From Eubacteriales bacterium (GTDB lineage: Bacteria; Bacillota; Clostridia; Lachnospirales; Lachnospiraceae), in the NCBI GenBank assembly GCA_030527715.1, contig JAUNAF010000017.1:1-35506 (forward strand): a DNA stretch of 35,506 nt, given 5' to 3'. The translations under genes were made by a program, and so were the position numbers. This document shows, one piece after another, positions 1 to 7,862 of this stretch (positions are counted from its first letter, which is position 1; each line of letters begins with the position of its first letter). The notes beneath the pieces are model-generated. The model was not told where the DNA came from, searched no databases, and saw nothing but the letters and a program-made list of their open reading frames with translations.

Positions 1-83
1 CCGTAGATTACAGCGGGATTTGCATTTTTCACTGTTTCCGGTGCTTTTTGAAAAACTCCGGACAAAAACACAATGAATGGAGA

Positions 84-1040
84 TCAATACACTCTGTTTT
101 TGGTATCTCCATCGGTAAATCTTTGAATGTTCTTCACTACCTCATCCACTACCCGAAATCTGGTTTCCTTCGCAGCCCAGGCAATATGAGGAGTGATGAT
201 CAGTTTGCCGCTGTCCTGAATCTTAAGCAGCGGATTTGCGCTGTCCATCGGTTCCTTGCACAGCACATCCAGACCGGCACCGGCAATGTCGTTTTCCTCC
301 AAAGCCTGATACAATCCCTCTTCGTCTACGATCGCACCCCTTGCCAGGTTCAGGAAAATCGCCGAGGACTTCATCTTGCGGAAAGCCTCTCTGTTCATCA
401 ATCCTTCCGTATACTCATTCAGAGGTGCATGAACCGAAAGAATATCTGCTCTCTCCAGCAATTCGTCAAACCCGACCTGCTCGTATGCGCTGTCATATTT
501 TTTCCCGGACGCGGAATAACAGATCACATGGCAGCCGAATACAGCTGCAATCTCTGCAACCCTTCGTCCGATCGCTCCCATTCCGATAATACCCCAGGTT
601 TTTCCCGCCAGCTCGAAGAAGCTTTTCGAAAAATGGGAAAAGCAGCTTCCGCGTGCATATTCTCCTGATTTTACATACTGATCATAATAGTTCAGTTTTT
701 CCAATACATAGAACAGGAGAGCAAAGGTATGCTGTGCCACCCCATCGGTAGAGTAGCCGGCCACATTGTAGGCGGCGATCCCTCTTTTTTTCAGATATTC
801 TCCATCCAGGTTATTGATTCCGGTGGCTGTCACACAGACAAGCTTCAAGTTCTCCGCCTGTCCGATCGTTTCCTCATTGATCGGAACCTTGTTCGCGATC
901 AAAACATCTGCATCCTTCACTCTCTGCGGCATCTGCTCTGCTGTAGTGGCCGGATAGATCACTACCTCTCCAAACCGCTCAAACGGCGTAAATATCATAT
1001 CCTCTCCGAGACTGTCTGCCTCCAAAATAACCAGCTTCAT
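84..1040 (-). CDS. D-isomer-specific 2-hydroxyacid dehydrogenase (glycerate dehydrogenase/hydroxypyruvate reductase-like)
   Basis: A 318-residue NAD(P)H-dependent enzyme that interconverts a 2-keto acid and a D-2-hydroxyacid in the cytoplasm. Seen: a Rossmann loop GIIGMGAIGRR at residues 150-160 and the family catalytic triad, R234 in NLARG, E263 in DVLCKEP and H285 in TPHIAW. The TATGINNLD segment near residue 71 resembles glycerate dehydrogenase/hydroxypyruvate reductase more than lactate or phosphoglycerate dehydrogenase, and the length fits; there is no ACT domain as in SerA. I chose the ATG at 1040 because GGAAAGGA precedes it at good spacing; a start 19 codons upstream would lack a site and add non-homologous residues. 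It is the last of three minus-strand genes and is separated by 78 bases from the gene before it. The exact substrate cannot be told from sequence. Confidence 0.88.
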   Translation of the reverse strand: MKLVILEADSLGEDMIFTPFERFGEVVIYPATTAEQMPQRVKDADVLIANKVPINEETIGQAENLKLVCVTATGINNLDGEYLKKRGIAAYNVAGYSTDGVAQHTFALLFYVLEKLNYYDQYVKSGEYARGSCFSHFSKSFFELAGKTWGIIGMGAIGRRVAEIAAVFGCHVICYSASGKKYDSAYEQVGFDELLERADILSVHAPLNEYTEGLMNREAFRKMKSSAIFLNLARGAIVDEEGLYQALEENDIAGAGLDVLCKEPMDSANPLLKIQDSGKLIITPHIAWAAKETRFRVVDEVVKNIQRFTDGDTKNRVY

Positions 1041-1074
1041 ATGAATTCCTTTCCATTGACCTGATCCAATGCTC

Positions 1075-1104
1075 CATAGATGTAATATGAAAAACACATC
1101 TATG
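1075..1104. repeat. 9-bp inverted repeat upstream of the hydroxyacid dehydrogenase
   Basis: CATAGATGT (1075-1083) is matched by ACATCTATG (1096-1104), with a 12-base AT-rich spacer. It lies between the secreted-protein gene and the dehydrogenase start. There is no clear T-run after it on the minus strand, so it could be a weak terminator, an operator or an mRNA hairpin. Confidence 0.4.
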
Positions 1105-1118
1105 TTCTTTATGGACTT

Positions 1119-1724
1119 TTATTTCAACATCACATTTCTGTTTTCTTCTGTATTCTGATAAAATTTCATTTCTCTAGACTGGATCAGCTTTGCATTTCCC
1201 GTCGCCCGCTTCAGCAGCTTTCTGAATTTTGCAGCAGAGATGCCGCTTCTCTTCGTTCCGGCTGCATTCGCCTTCATATAGCCGTCCGGAACCCCCGTCG
1301 CAGAGCCGGAGGATACATGGATCAGCCGGTAATTCACCTTGCCGTTTTTGAGGATATGGTACTCTTCTCCTCCCCACCGCGGTACGATCGAATCCACAGT
1401 AAACAGCACGCCTTTCTTCTTATAGTATCCGAAGCTGTAGCCCATATTGGCGACCAGTACGACCCTGCCTTTTCTGTAAGTATATACACAGTAATTTCCC
1501 GAAGTACTGCTGTAGCCCTGATGGCGGTATGCCACCAGCTCCGGGATCTTATCCTTGTCCAGACTGATCAGTGAGAATGCACTCCATCCTCCCGATGCCA
1601 GCATCTCGCGATACGCCTTCACTGCTTTGGAGCGCTTCGATGCTGCCTGAACATTCAGCGGTGTAAAGGTCATGATCAGTACTGCAGCTATGATCAACAG
1701 TTGTCTCCATCTTCTTCCCGTCAT
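1119..1724 (-). CDS. Secreted protein of unknown function with an N-terminal signal peptide
   Basis: A 201-residue protein beginning MTGRRWRQLL, with a basic start, a hydrophobic stretch and a likely signal peptidase site near VQAA-SKR (about residue 27). No lipobox Cys is seen, so it is probably released or wall-associated. The mature part is Lys/Arg- and Tyr-rich. The segment SLISLDKDKIPELVAYR resembles the 'D-D-x-PEL' motif of many clostridial secreted proteins of unknown role (from memory). I placed the start at the ATG at 1724 because GTGGAGGAG lies just before it; an in-frame GTG at 1739 would put that ribosome site inside the gene. It follows the lyxose isomerase gene by 30 bases, so the two are probably co-transcribed. 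I do not recognise a function. Confidence 0.75.
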   Translation of the reverse strand: MTGRRWRQLLIIAAVLIMTFTPLNVQAASKRSKAVKAYREMLASGGWSAFSLISLDKDKIPELVAYRHQGYSSTSGNYCVYTYRKGRVVLVANMGYSFGYYKKKGVLFTVDSIVPRWGGEEYHILKNGKVNYRLIHVSSGSATGVPDGYMKANAAGTKRSGISAAKFRKLLKRATGNAKLIQSREMKFYQNTEENRNVMLK

Positions 1725-1754
1725 TCTCTTCTCCTCCACTTTCTTTTGAACAGA

Positions 1755-2447
1755 TCAGTTTTCCTTTGCTGCCGGATACTCATTGCAGAGCAGACGGTAC
1801 GGCTCCTCGTCCTCAATGATCGCCGGATAACGGCCCGCCGGCTCCTCAAAACGGTTGTCGGTGTTGTCATCGTTGCACATGGAGACCTCTCCGATCAGCG
1901 CATAGCCGGTGCCCTTCTGAATGGAAAACTCATGGTAGCAGTACGGATACAGTGTCAGTGACTCGCCCGGACGGATGATCACTTCCTCTCCCGGCTTTAC
2001 CGTATAACTGCATCCGTCGCGGAAGATCTTCACCTCACTGGTCTGATCTGCCTTTTCCTCACTGTCCGCATTCCAGAAACGGAAAACCACATTTCCGCCT
2101 CCGCGGTTGATGATATCCTCCATCTTGTTCCAGTGGAAATGACTCGGAGTGTACTGTCCCTCCTTCATCATCATGATCTTCTCCGCATAAGTCTTCGTAT
2201 ACTTTGCATTCTTTGTATTGCCGTTGCGCAGTGTGATCAGATAAAGTCCTTTTCCCTCATAAAAATGTCCCTCACCGAAATCCGAGATATCCCAGCCAAG
2301 TGCATTGTCACGGATCTCATCGTACTCATGTCCCTTTTCTTCCCACTCCTGCGGAGTAAAGGAAAGGAACGGCGGCAGCATAAACTGATGTCTGCTCAGT
2401 GTCTCCTCAAATTCTTTGATCGCCTTGTTGATTTCAGAACGTTTCAT
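1755..2447 (-). CDS. D-lyxose ketol-isomerase (COG3822-type cupin)
   Basis: A 230-residue cytoplasmic cupin resembling D-lyxose isomerase, which interconverts D-lyxose and D-xylulose (and often D-mannose and D-fructose) with a bound divalent metal. Seen: the cupin metal ligands H103 and H105 in SHFHW, E110 in KMED, and H172 in PYCYHEF. The GEGHFYEGKGLYLITLRNG region and full length also match the family as I know it. The start at 2447 has a GGAG site nine bases upstream and a good promoter at 2482-2510. It is the first gene of a probable three-gene unit with a secreted protein and a 2-hydroxyacid dehydrogenase. No sugar kinase or transporter is adjacent; the sugar operon with an FGGY kinase is 23 kb away. 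In vivo substrate preference is not determinable here. Confidence 0.82.
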   Translation of the reverse strand: MKRSEINKAIKEFEETLSRHQFMLPPFLSFTPQEWEEKGHEYDEIRDNALGWDISDFGEGHFYEGKGLYLITLRNGNTKNAKYTKTYAEKIMMMKEGQYTPSHFHWNKMEDIINRGGGNVVFRFWNADSEEKADQTSEVKIFRDGCSYTVKPGEEVIIRPGESLTLYPYCYHEFSIQKGTGYALIGEVSMCNDDNTDNRFEEPAGRYPAIIEDEEPYRLLCNEYPAAKEN

Positions 2448-2481
2448 CCCCCATATCTCCTTCTGTCTTCATTTTGCTTCT

Positions 2482-2510
2482 ATTTTACCCCATACCTTCC
2501 CGCACTGCAA
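2482..2510 (-). promoter_or_regulatory. Sigma-A-type promoter of the lyxose isomerase gene
   Basis: On the minus strand TTGCAG (2505-2510) and TAAAAT (2482-2487) are separated by exactly 17 bases. It lies 35 bases before the ATG at 2447. Read by eye; no transcript data. Confidence 0.6.
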
Positions 2511-2625
2511 GCTGTCCCTGAAACAGTTTCTGGAATTTAGAATTGATTTTTTTCGAAAAATCTGTTTTACTGAATACGACTCAATTTACACAGAGAGATT
2601 CATTTCATAAATAAGGAGAATTATC
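2511..2625. other. Upstream region of purC, with no confident promoter
   Basis: The divergent gap between the lyxose isomerase gene and purC. A TTGATT at 2543-2548 could be a -35 box for purC, but I see no convincing -10 at 16-18 bases. TTTTTCGAAAAA at 2548-2559 is a perfect short palindrome. A good ribosome site (AAGGAG) lies just before 2626. I see no riboswitch or small gene. Confidence 0.35.
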
Positions 2626-3489
2626 ATGAAGCCAATCAAAGAGGGTAAGGTACGAGAGATTTACGATAACGGCGACAGCCTGATCATGGTTGCTACCGAT
2701 CGTATCAGCTGCTTCGATGTGATCTTAAACAATGAGGTGACCAAGAAAGGTACTGTTCTGACACAGATGTCCAAGTTCTGGTTCGATTTCACCAAGGACA
2801 TCCTTCCGAACCACATGATTTCCGCAGATGTCAAGGATATGCCGGAGTTTTTCCAGCAGCCGAAGTATGACGGAAAGAGCATGATGTGCAAGAAGCTGAA
2901 CATGCTTCCGATCGAGTGCATCGTCCGCGGCTACATCACCGGCAGCGGCTGGGCAAGCTACCAGAAGGACGGTACTGTCTGCGGCATCACACTTCCGGAA
3001 GGCCTGAAGGAATCCGACAAGCTGCCTGAGCCGATCTACACTCCGTCCACAAAGGCTGAGATCGGTGATCATGATGAAAATATTTCCTATGAGCAGAGCA
3101 TCGCTCATCTGGAGAAATACTTCCCGGGCAAGGGTGAGGAGTACGCTGCAAAGCTGCGTGACTGCACCATCGCTCTCTACAAAAAGTGTGCTGACTATGC
3201 ACTCAGCCGCGGCATCATCATCGCAGATACCAAGTTCGAGTTCGGTCTGGACGAGAACGGCAATGTAGTCATCGGTGATGAGATGCTCACACCGGACAGC
3301 TCCCGTTTCTGGCCGGCAGACGGCTATGAGCCGGGACACGGACAGCCTTCCTTCGACAAGCAGTTTGCCCGCGACTGGCTCAAGGCAAATCCGGACAACA
3401 ACTGGACACTTCCGGAGGAGATCGTTGAGAAGACCATCGCAAAATATCTGCAGGCTTATGAGCTGCTGACCGGCTCACCGCTGGCATAA
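2626..3489 (+). CDS. purC: Phosphoribosylaminoimidazole-succinocarboxamide synthase (SAICAR synthetase)
   Basis: A 287-residue enzyme of de novo purine synthesis: it joins CAIR and aspartate using ATP to make SAICAR. Seen: the N-terminal KEGKVREIYD and ATDRISCFDVIL motifs, the CIVRGYITGSGWASY stretch near residue 97, the IYTPSTKAEIGDHDENIS loop, and DTKFEFG and DEMLTPDSSRFW near the C-terminus, all typical of PurC. Length is at the long end of the normal range and matches clostridial forms. The ATG follows AATAAGGAG at ideal spacing. It stands alone on the plus strand, away from other pur genes, and ends in a strong hairpin terminator. Codon use is strongly biased, as expected for a well-expressed housekeeping gene. 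Confidence 0.97.
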   Translation: MKPIKEGKVREIYDNGDSLIMVATDRISCFDVILNNEVTKKGTVLTQMSKFWFDFTKDILPNHMISADVKDMPEFFQQPKYDGKSMMCKKLNMLPIECIVRGYITGSGWASYQKDGTVCGITLPEGLKESDKLPEPIYTPSTKAEIGDHDENISYEQSIAHLEKYFPGKGEEYAAKLRDCTIALYKKCADYALSRGIIIADTKFEFGLDENGNVVIGDEMLTPDSSRFWPADGYEPGHGQPSFDKQFARDWLKANPDNNWTLPEEIVEKTIAKYLQAYELLTGSPLA

Positions 3490-3503
3490 CATAATACGTA
3501 TGC

Positions 3504-3540
3504 AAAAAAGGACCGAAGCTTCTGCTTCGGCCCTTTTCTT
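3504..3540. terminator. Bidirectional intrinsic terminator between purC and the secreted-protein gene
   Basis: A GC-rich hairpin, GGACCGAAGC / GCTTCGGCCC with a TTCT loop, has A-rich sequence on its left and T-rich sequence on its right. It therefore ends in a T-run on both strands and can serve the converging genes purC (plus) and the gene at 3562-4065 (minus). Confidence 0.85.
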
Positions 3541-3561
3541 ATGTTCTTCTTTTTCTGTTGA

Positions 3562-4065
3562 TCAGCTGATCTTCAGATTGTATCTTACCGGTGATCCGGA
3601 TGCTGCCGCATATAATCTCATAACTACGGTCTGACCCTTGGCAAGTCTGAAGGAAGCAGTTCTCTTCGGAAGACTGGTAATGTTTGTAGTTCCGGTTTTT
3701 CTACTGCTGTTATAGTTGCGTGTAGTGGTCAGAAACAGTGTGGTCGTTGTATTTCCATTCTGTTTGAAGGTAACATAGTTGTACTCTCCGCCGGTTGCAA
3801 AATGTGCATTTGCGTAAACATTCTGGAAGCTTCCGCCGCAGCGCAGGCTGCTGATCGTAAACTTATACTTCTTGGTCTTCGGTGCCTTGAACTTTACATA
3901 GCTTGCAGTACCTGCCTTCTGCGTTACCACAGTGGTACCTCTGCCGACTTTCTTTGCCTTGTTATAGCTCTTTCCACCATTTACAGAAGCTGCAGATACC
4001 GGTATGCTTAACAGCATTACCATTGCAAGAAGTAATACAAGAACTTTTTTTACCTTATTGTTCAT
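3562..4065 (-). CDS. Small secreted basic protein of unknown function
   Basis: A 167-residue protein with a classical signal peptide (MNNKVKKVLV followed by a Leu/Met-rich core, cleavage probably after PVSA-A near residue 26). The mature part is Lys-, Thr- and Gly-rich and predicted to be mostly beta strand. The segment SYVKFKAPKTKKYKFTI resembles secreted beta-sandwich domains of the pre-peptidase C-terminal type, but the match is loose. GGGAGG precedes the ATG at eight-base spacing. It has its own promoter (4114-4142) with three direct repeats against the -35 box, and converges on purC with a shared terminator, so it appears to be a single-gene unit. No function assigned. Confidence 0.75.
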   Translation of the reverse strand: MNNKVKKVLVLLLAMVMLLSIPVSAASVNGGKSYNKAKKVGRGTTVVTQKAGTASYVKFKAPKTKKYKFTISSLRCGGSFQNVYANAHFATGGEYNYVTFKQNGNTTTTLFLTTTRNYNSSRKTGTTNITSLPKRTASFRLAKGQTVVMRLYAAASGSPVRYNLKIS

Positions 4066-4113
4066 TTTTCATTCCTCCCTCTCTGAACAGTTTTTATATA
4101 TTACTCATAAAAA

Positions 4114-4142
4114 ATAGTATCATATTTCAGAGTGTCATGCAA
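4114..4142 (-). promoter_or_regulatory. Promoter of the small secreted-protein gene
   Basis: On the minus strand TTGCAT (4137-4142) and TACTAT (4114-4119) are separated by 17 bases. It lies about 50 bases before the ATG at 4065. The tandem 9-bp repeats at 4143-4169 begin at the next base upstream of the -35 box. Confidence 0.6.
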
Positions 4143-4169
4143 GTTATTTTGGTTATTTTGGTTATTTTC
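4143..4169. repeat. 9-bp tandem direct repeat, nearly three copies
   Basis: The plus strand reads GTTATTTTG at 4143-4151, again at 4152-4160, and GTTATTTTC at 4161-4169. It sits between the DUF1622 stop codon and the promoter of the next minus-strand gene. It could be activator binding sites or replication slippage. Confidence 0.85.
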
Positions 4170-4170
4170 A

Positions 4171-4554
4171 CTATGCTTCAGCCTCCGCAGCCGCACGCTC
4201 CAGCCTTCTGCGCTCCTCTTCCTCCTGCTCCTTGACCTCCTGACGGATCTCCCAGTGGATCAGGAAGGTCAATGCCGCTCTCAGGCAGATGATGCCGGCT
4301 ACAATAGCGATCTCCGACCATTCACGCACGGTCACAGTTCTCAGGATCTCACTTCCCAGCTTGAATTCCAGTCCCATCGCCAGACCCTTTGCCAGATAGA
4401 TCCTGGTGTCCTCATTTCTGTGAAGAAATTTCCAGAAGCTGATCAGACAGGTGAATATGATGATACCGACACCGATATATTCAAAAATCAGGATGCCGCA
4501 CTGTACGATATATTTTTCCAGTATTTCTTCAATTACATGTAAAAACGCTTCCAT
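4171..4554 (-). CDS. DUF1622 family inner-membrane protein
   Basis: A 127-residue integral membrane protein with two clear hydrophobic helices, roughly residues 20-43 and 80-100. The segment FKLGSEILRTVTVREWSEI followed by IICLRAALTFLIHWE is what I recall as the DUF1622 signature, a short family of unknown function common in bacteria. The C-terminal tail (residues 104-127) is highly charged, Glu/Arg-rich and likely a short helix, ending in Ala/Glu repeats. GGGAGAG lies before the ATG. It starts 15 bases after proA ends, so it is probably co-transcribed with proA; a functional link to proline synthesis is not implied by the family. Confidence 0.75.
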   Translation of the reverse strand: MEAFLHVIEEILEKYIVQCGILIFEYIGVGIIIFTCLISFWKFLHRNEDTRIYLAKGLAMGLEFKLGSEILRTVTVREWSEIAIVAGIICLRAALTFLIHWEIRQEVKEQEEEERRRLERAAAEAEA

Positions 4555-4569
4555 AGCTCTCTCCCTTTC

Positions 4570-5850
4570 TTACTGAATATCTTTGAAATGAAACTCCCTC
4601 TTATGCGATGCATAATCTCCGACAATGTTTCCGCTGCCGAACAGACGGTACTTGTAGGTACACAGTCCTTCCAGCCCCACCGGTCCTCGGGCATGCAGCT
4701 TGCCGGTGCTGATGCCGACCTCTGCTCCGAAGCCGTAGCGGAAACCGTCTGCAAATCTGGTCGAACAGTTCTGATAGACCCCTGCGGAATCCACATAGCT
4801 CATAAACTGCTCAGCCGCCTCGGCATTCTCCGTCAGAATGGCATCTGTGTGATGAGAACCGTAGCGATTGATATGCTCGATCGCCTCCTCAATGCTGTCC
4901 ACGATCTTGATGGAAAGGATCAGATCCAGATATTCTGTCGCAAAATCTGCCTCCTCTGCAGGCACACAGTCTACGATCCTGCGTACATCTTCGGTTCCCC
5001 GCACCTCAACCTCTGCCTTTTTCAGGGCATCGTTCAAAGCAGGCAGAAGTTTTTCTGCGATCTCCCTGTGTACCAGCAGTGTCTCCGTCGCATTGCAGGC
5101 GGCTGTATACTGTGTCTTTGCATCCACGATCACCGGGATGGACTTTGCAATATCCGCATCCTTATCCACATAGATATGACAGATACCGTCAGAATGTCCC
5201 ATCACCGGGATCCTGCTGTGCTCCATGATATAGCGCACAAAGGCATTGGATCCTCTCGGGATCAGAAGATCCACCGATTCATCGCAGGCAAGCAGCTCAT
5301 TGATCTCACTGCGTGCCTCTGCCTGGAACAGACAGTCCTCGGGAAGTCCTCCCTCTGTGGCTGCCTCATGGATCAGGCGGAACAGACAGCGGTTGGTATG
5401 CATCGTCTCACTGCCGCCCTTTAAGATCGCACAGTTTCCGCTCTTGATACAGAGAGACGCGATCTGTACCAGTGCATCCGGACGTGCCTCAAAGATCACG
5501 CCGATCACACCGATCGGACAGCTGATGCGCTCCAGCAGCAGATCTGTATCCAGCTCACGCTTCATGAGCACTTTTCCCAGCGGATCCGGCAGTGAGACCA
5601 GACTTCTGATTCCCTCCACCACGTCCTGCAGCTTGGCTTCGCCAAATTTCAGCCGTTTCAGTACCTGAGGCGGAATCTCGTTTTCCACTGCTGCTCTGAT
5701 ATCCTCTTCATTTGCAGCAAAAATCTCCTCCTTATGCGAGAGCAGTGTCTCAGCGATCAGCTCCAGTGCATGATCGCGCACCCTGGCTGTCGATGCTGCC
5801 ATCTTTGTGCTCTCCAGCTTCATCAATGCTGCCTTTTCCCGAATCGTCAT
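4570..5850 (-). CDS. proA: Glutamate-5-semialdehyde dehydrogenase (gamma-glutamyl phosphate reductase)
   Basis: A 426-residue cytoplasmic enzyme of proline synthesis: NADPH-dependent reduction of L-glutamyl-5-phosphate to glutamate-5-semialdehyde. Seen: ISCPIGVIGVIFEARPDALVQ near residue 108, the GGSE loop near 145, the active-site Cys in TAACNATETLL, and the C-terminal FGAEVGISTGKLHARGPVGL motif. Length is standard. The usual partner proB (glutamate 5-kinase) is not next to it or anywhere in the window, so the operon is split compared with many Bacillota. It follows the TPR-like gene by 64 bases and precedes the DUF1622 gene by 15, in the same orientation. A G-rich site (AAAGGGGG) lies about ten bases before the ATG. 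Confidence 0.96.
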   Translation of the reverse strand: MTIREKAALMKLESTKMAASTARVRDHALELIAETLLSHKEEIFAANEEDIRAAVENEIPPQVLKRLKFGEAKLQDVVEGIRSLVSLPDPLGKVLMKRELDTDLLLERISCPIGVIGVIFEARPDALVQIASLCIKSGNCAILKGGSETMHTNRCLFRLIHEAATEGGLPEDCLFQAEARSEINELLACDESVDLLIPRGSNAFVRYIMEHSRIPVMGHSDGICHIYVDKDADIAKSIPVIVDAKTQYTAACNATETLLVHREIAEKLLPALNDALKKAEVEVRGTEDVRRIVDCVPAEEADFATEYLDLILSIKIVDSIEEAIEHINRYGSHHTDAILTENAEAAEQFMSYVDSAGVYQNCSTRFADGFRYGFGAEVGISTGKLHARGPVGLEGLCTYKYRLFGSGNIVGDYASHKREFHFKDIQ

Positions 5851-5914
5851 GAATCATTTCCCCCTTTCATTGCCTGTTGCCTTATCCCGTCTGTCGGTGG
5901 TTATTTTTGTTCAC

Positions 5915-6697
5915 TCACACGATCTCTTCGCGAAGCATCTCGATCTGTTCCTCTCTGCTCTTTCCTTCAAACCGCCAGCCGGTCTCACTCTGCAGAGCCT
6001 CCGCAAAAATGGCTTCATTGTCCTTTCGCAGCCGCTCGGCTTCCTGCCGGTCTGCACGGATCCGCTCAAGCTCCTCCTGATATTCACTCTCATTCAGAAA
6101 GAGCGGCAGCAGACGCAGATACTTCTCATAAACTTTTTTGGAACGCAGGGTCTCATAGGATTCCCACAGGCAGTCCGCCGCTTCCGGAAAACGGAACATC
6201 TTCGCATAGACAGCTGCCATATTCTCCAGAACGATCGCATAGAAGCGAACGCCCAGCCCTGCAATATTTCTGTTTGCAAGGAGCCCCTCGTACTGTGCCA
6301 GTGCCTGACGGTATTTTCCGTAGTGTACCAGGTAGTCTCCCTTCATTTTCTGACGCACCTGCGGATCCTCCTTCTGGATCGTCAGCAGCTGCTGTCTCAG
6401 ATATTCCCGTTCCTTCGGCGGCAGATAGCCGGTCTCCTCAAAAATGGCATTCACCATCACCGCCGGATCGACTTCCTGATCTGCCGCATGGCGCAGACTG
6501 CTGCTGAGCCGTTTCAGGCCAAGCTCCTCTGAAAGCCAGGAAAACAGCGTCTCATTCAGAATCGTCTCATCGATCAGATAGACATTTTCCTTCAGATAGT
6601 AGCAAAGTTCCTCGATCGATTCTATGGAGATCCCGATATGTTCAATATAATAGGGATGCACGGCACGAGGTGTCGTACAAAGATAATATCCGCTCAT
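5915..6697 (-). CDS. TPR-like helical protein of unknown function
   Basis: A 260-residue soluble protein predicted to be almost wholly alpha-helical, with no signal peptide or membrane segment. Residues about 115-185 (HYGKYRQALAQYEGLL; VLENMAAVYAKMFRFPEAA) have the spacing and small/aromatic pattern of TPR helices. The C-terminal 60 residues are Glu/Arg-rich and probably coiled coil. A GGAGGTG ribosome site spans the end of the Hsp70-like gene, whose stop is three bases before this ATG, so translation is probably coupled. Together with the next two genes upstream it forms a trio whose role is unknown. I do not recognise a named family. Confidence 0.7.
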   Translation of the reverse strand: MSGYYLCTTPRAVHPYYIEHIGISIESIEELCYYLKENVYLIDETILNETLFSWLSEELGLKRLSSSLRHAADQEVDPAVMVNAIFEETGYLPPKEREYLRQQLLTIQKEDPQVRQKMKGDYLVHYGKYRQALAQYEGLLANRNIAGLGVRFYAIVLENMAAVYAKMFRFPEAADCLWESYETLRSKKVYEKYLRLLPLFLNESEYQEELERIRADRQEAERLRKDNEAIFAEALQSETGWRFEGKSREEQIEMLREEIV

Positions 6698-6700
6698 GCT

Positions 6701-7846
6701 CTACACCTCCAGCTCACTTTCCCAGCGCAGTCCCGAGGACGGAAAAAAGACTCCGAATCCCAGGTCGCGTATCGTCACCCTGCAGCGGTTTGCAGCTGTA
6801 TAACAGAATTTCAGCTCCAGCCTAGTGGTGCGGGGCGGACGTTTCGGCAGGTCCGGCAGTGCGATACTGTAGCTCGACACGGTGCCGTCCATCATGGATT
6901 TGCTGTAGATGACCAGCTCCTCCTCGTCATCCAGAAGGAGTTCACAGCTTCCCTCCGTCTCATACCAGTTTCTTCCCGCACTTACCAGCAGCTGATTTTT
7001 CTGTCTTCCCTTCACGCTCATCTGCATGCTCAGATTGGTTTCCACCAGATCCTCGCTCCTGTAAAGGAAGGCATTCAGCGCAGAACTGATCCCTGCGCGG
7101 GCCATCGCTGTATAGCAGGCTCCCTTTGTGTAAAGGTTGCTTCCCTGAAATACATGTCGCTTGCGGCAGAGAAAATTCAGGCTCTCATTCATCCAGCCGC
7201 CTTCAAATCCCTCACCGATCAGGTAGACACAGGAAACACTGTCCTTCTGAAACACTCTCTGGATCAGTTCAAAGAACAGCTGATCCTTTCTGCCCTCCTC
7301 ACCTCTGTGATTCTTGCCGTTTTTATGGGACATTCTCGTTTTATCTGCTTCTGTCACAGTTACCAGTGCCGGTCTGGTCTGATAATCCGCCGAAAATACA
7401 TAGGCTCTGATCTCCTGCTCCTCGTATTCGAACAGCACCACCTTATGCTGCCAGAGCACCTTTTTCTGATTCACCATATAGGCAAAAAAGCTCTCACGGT
7501 GTGTCTGCAGAGACAGCCTTCCTATTCCAAGCCGTCCGGCAGCCTCCTGAATCGTCCGGATCCAGGCCGGCTTCATCTCGCGCATCGTGACGCATAAGGT
7601 GATCCCTGCCGGATCTGTCTCTGACTTCAGAAGTCCGAAACATCTCCGAAGATAGTTCACCAGATGCCCCGTAGCCTCCTTACTCTCTCTGCGCACCAGA
7701 GCAAACAGTTCCTTCGGTGTCGGGATCAGGAACTCCTGTCCCTCCCCGGTGGTACTCACGGTCTCCGGCTCCCTGCTCGCCTCGCTGTAAACAGTCAGCT
7801 GCGAAAACGGCTGGTCCAGATCTAAACCGATGATCCTAGTTTTCAT
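6701..7846 (-). CDS. Divergent Hsp70/actin-fold (ASKHA) protein, DUF5716-like
   Basis: A 381-residue protein of unknown function (I associate it with DUF5716, from memory). The layout reads like a degenerate Hsp70: RIIGLDLDQPFSQLTVY (residues 4-20) matches a phosphate-1 hairpin; ITLCVTMREMKPAWIRTIQ then AAGRLGIGRLSL (82-113) matches the 'VPA-F-R-A-AGL' stretch; SCVYLIGEGFEGGWM (205-219) followed by KGACYTAMARAG (241-252) matches the adenosine motif and GAA helix; and residues 300-381 could be a beta substrate-binding domain. The second phosphate loop (normally D-x-G-G-G-T) reads LFEYEEQEIRAYV (138-150) and has lost its glycines, so ATP hydrolysis is doubtful. It starts 16 bases after the solenoid gene and is followed three bases later by the TPR-like gene. 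The fold call is inference by eye. Confidence 0.65.
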   Translation of the reverse strand: MKTRIIGLDLDQPFSQLTVYSEASREPETVSTTGEGQEFLIPTPKELFALVRRESKEATGHLVNYLRRCFGLLKSETDPAGITLCVTMREMKPAWIRTIQEAAGRLGIGRLSLQTHRESFFAYMVNQKKVLWQHKVVLFEYEEQEIRAYVFSADYQTRPALVTVTEADKTRMSHKNGKNHRGEEGRKDQLFFELIQRVFQKDSVSCVYLIGEGFEGGWMNESLNFLCRKRHVFQGSNLYTKGACYTAMARAGISSALNAFLYRSEDLVETNLSMQMSVKGRQKNQLLVSAGRNWYETEGSCELLLDDEEELVIYSKSMMDGTVSSYSIALPDLPKRPPRTTRLELKFCYTAANRCRVTIRDLGFGVFFPSSGLRWESELEV

Positions 7847-7862
7847 GTATTGTCACCCTTTC

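Noticed and set aside
1-83. Any gene or terminator in the first 83 bases
   Set aside because: Only short imperfect T/A runs and an unconvincing CCGG inverted pair are present; no open frame or strong hairpin can be supported.
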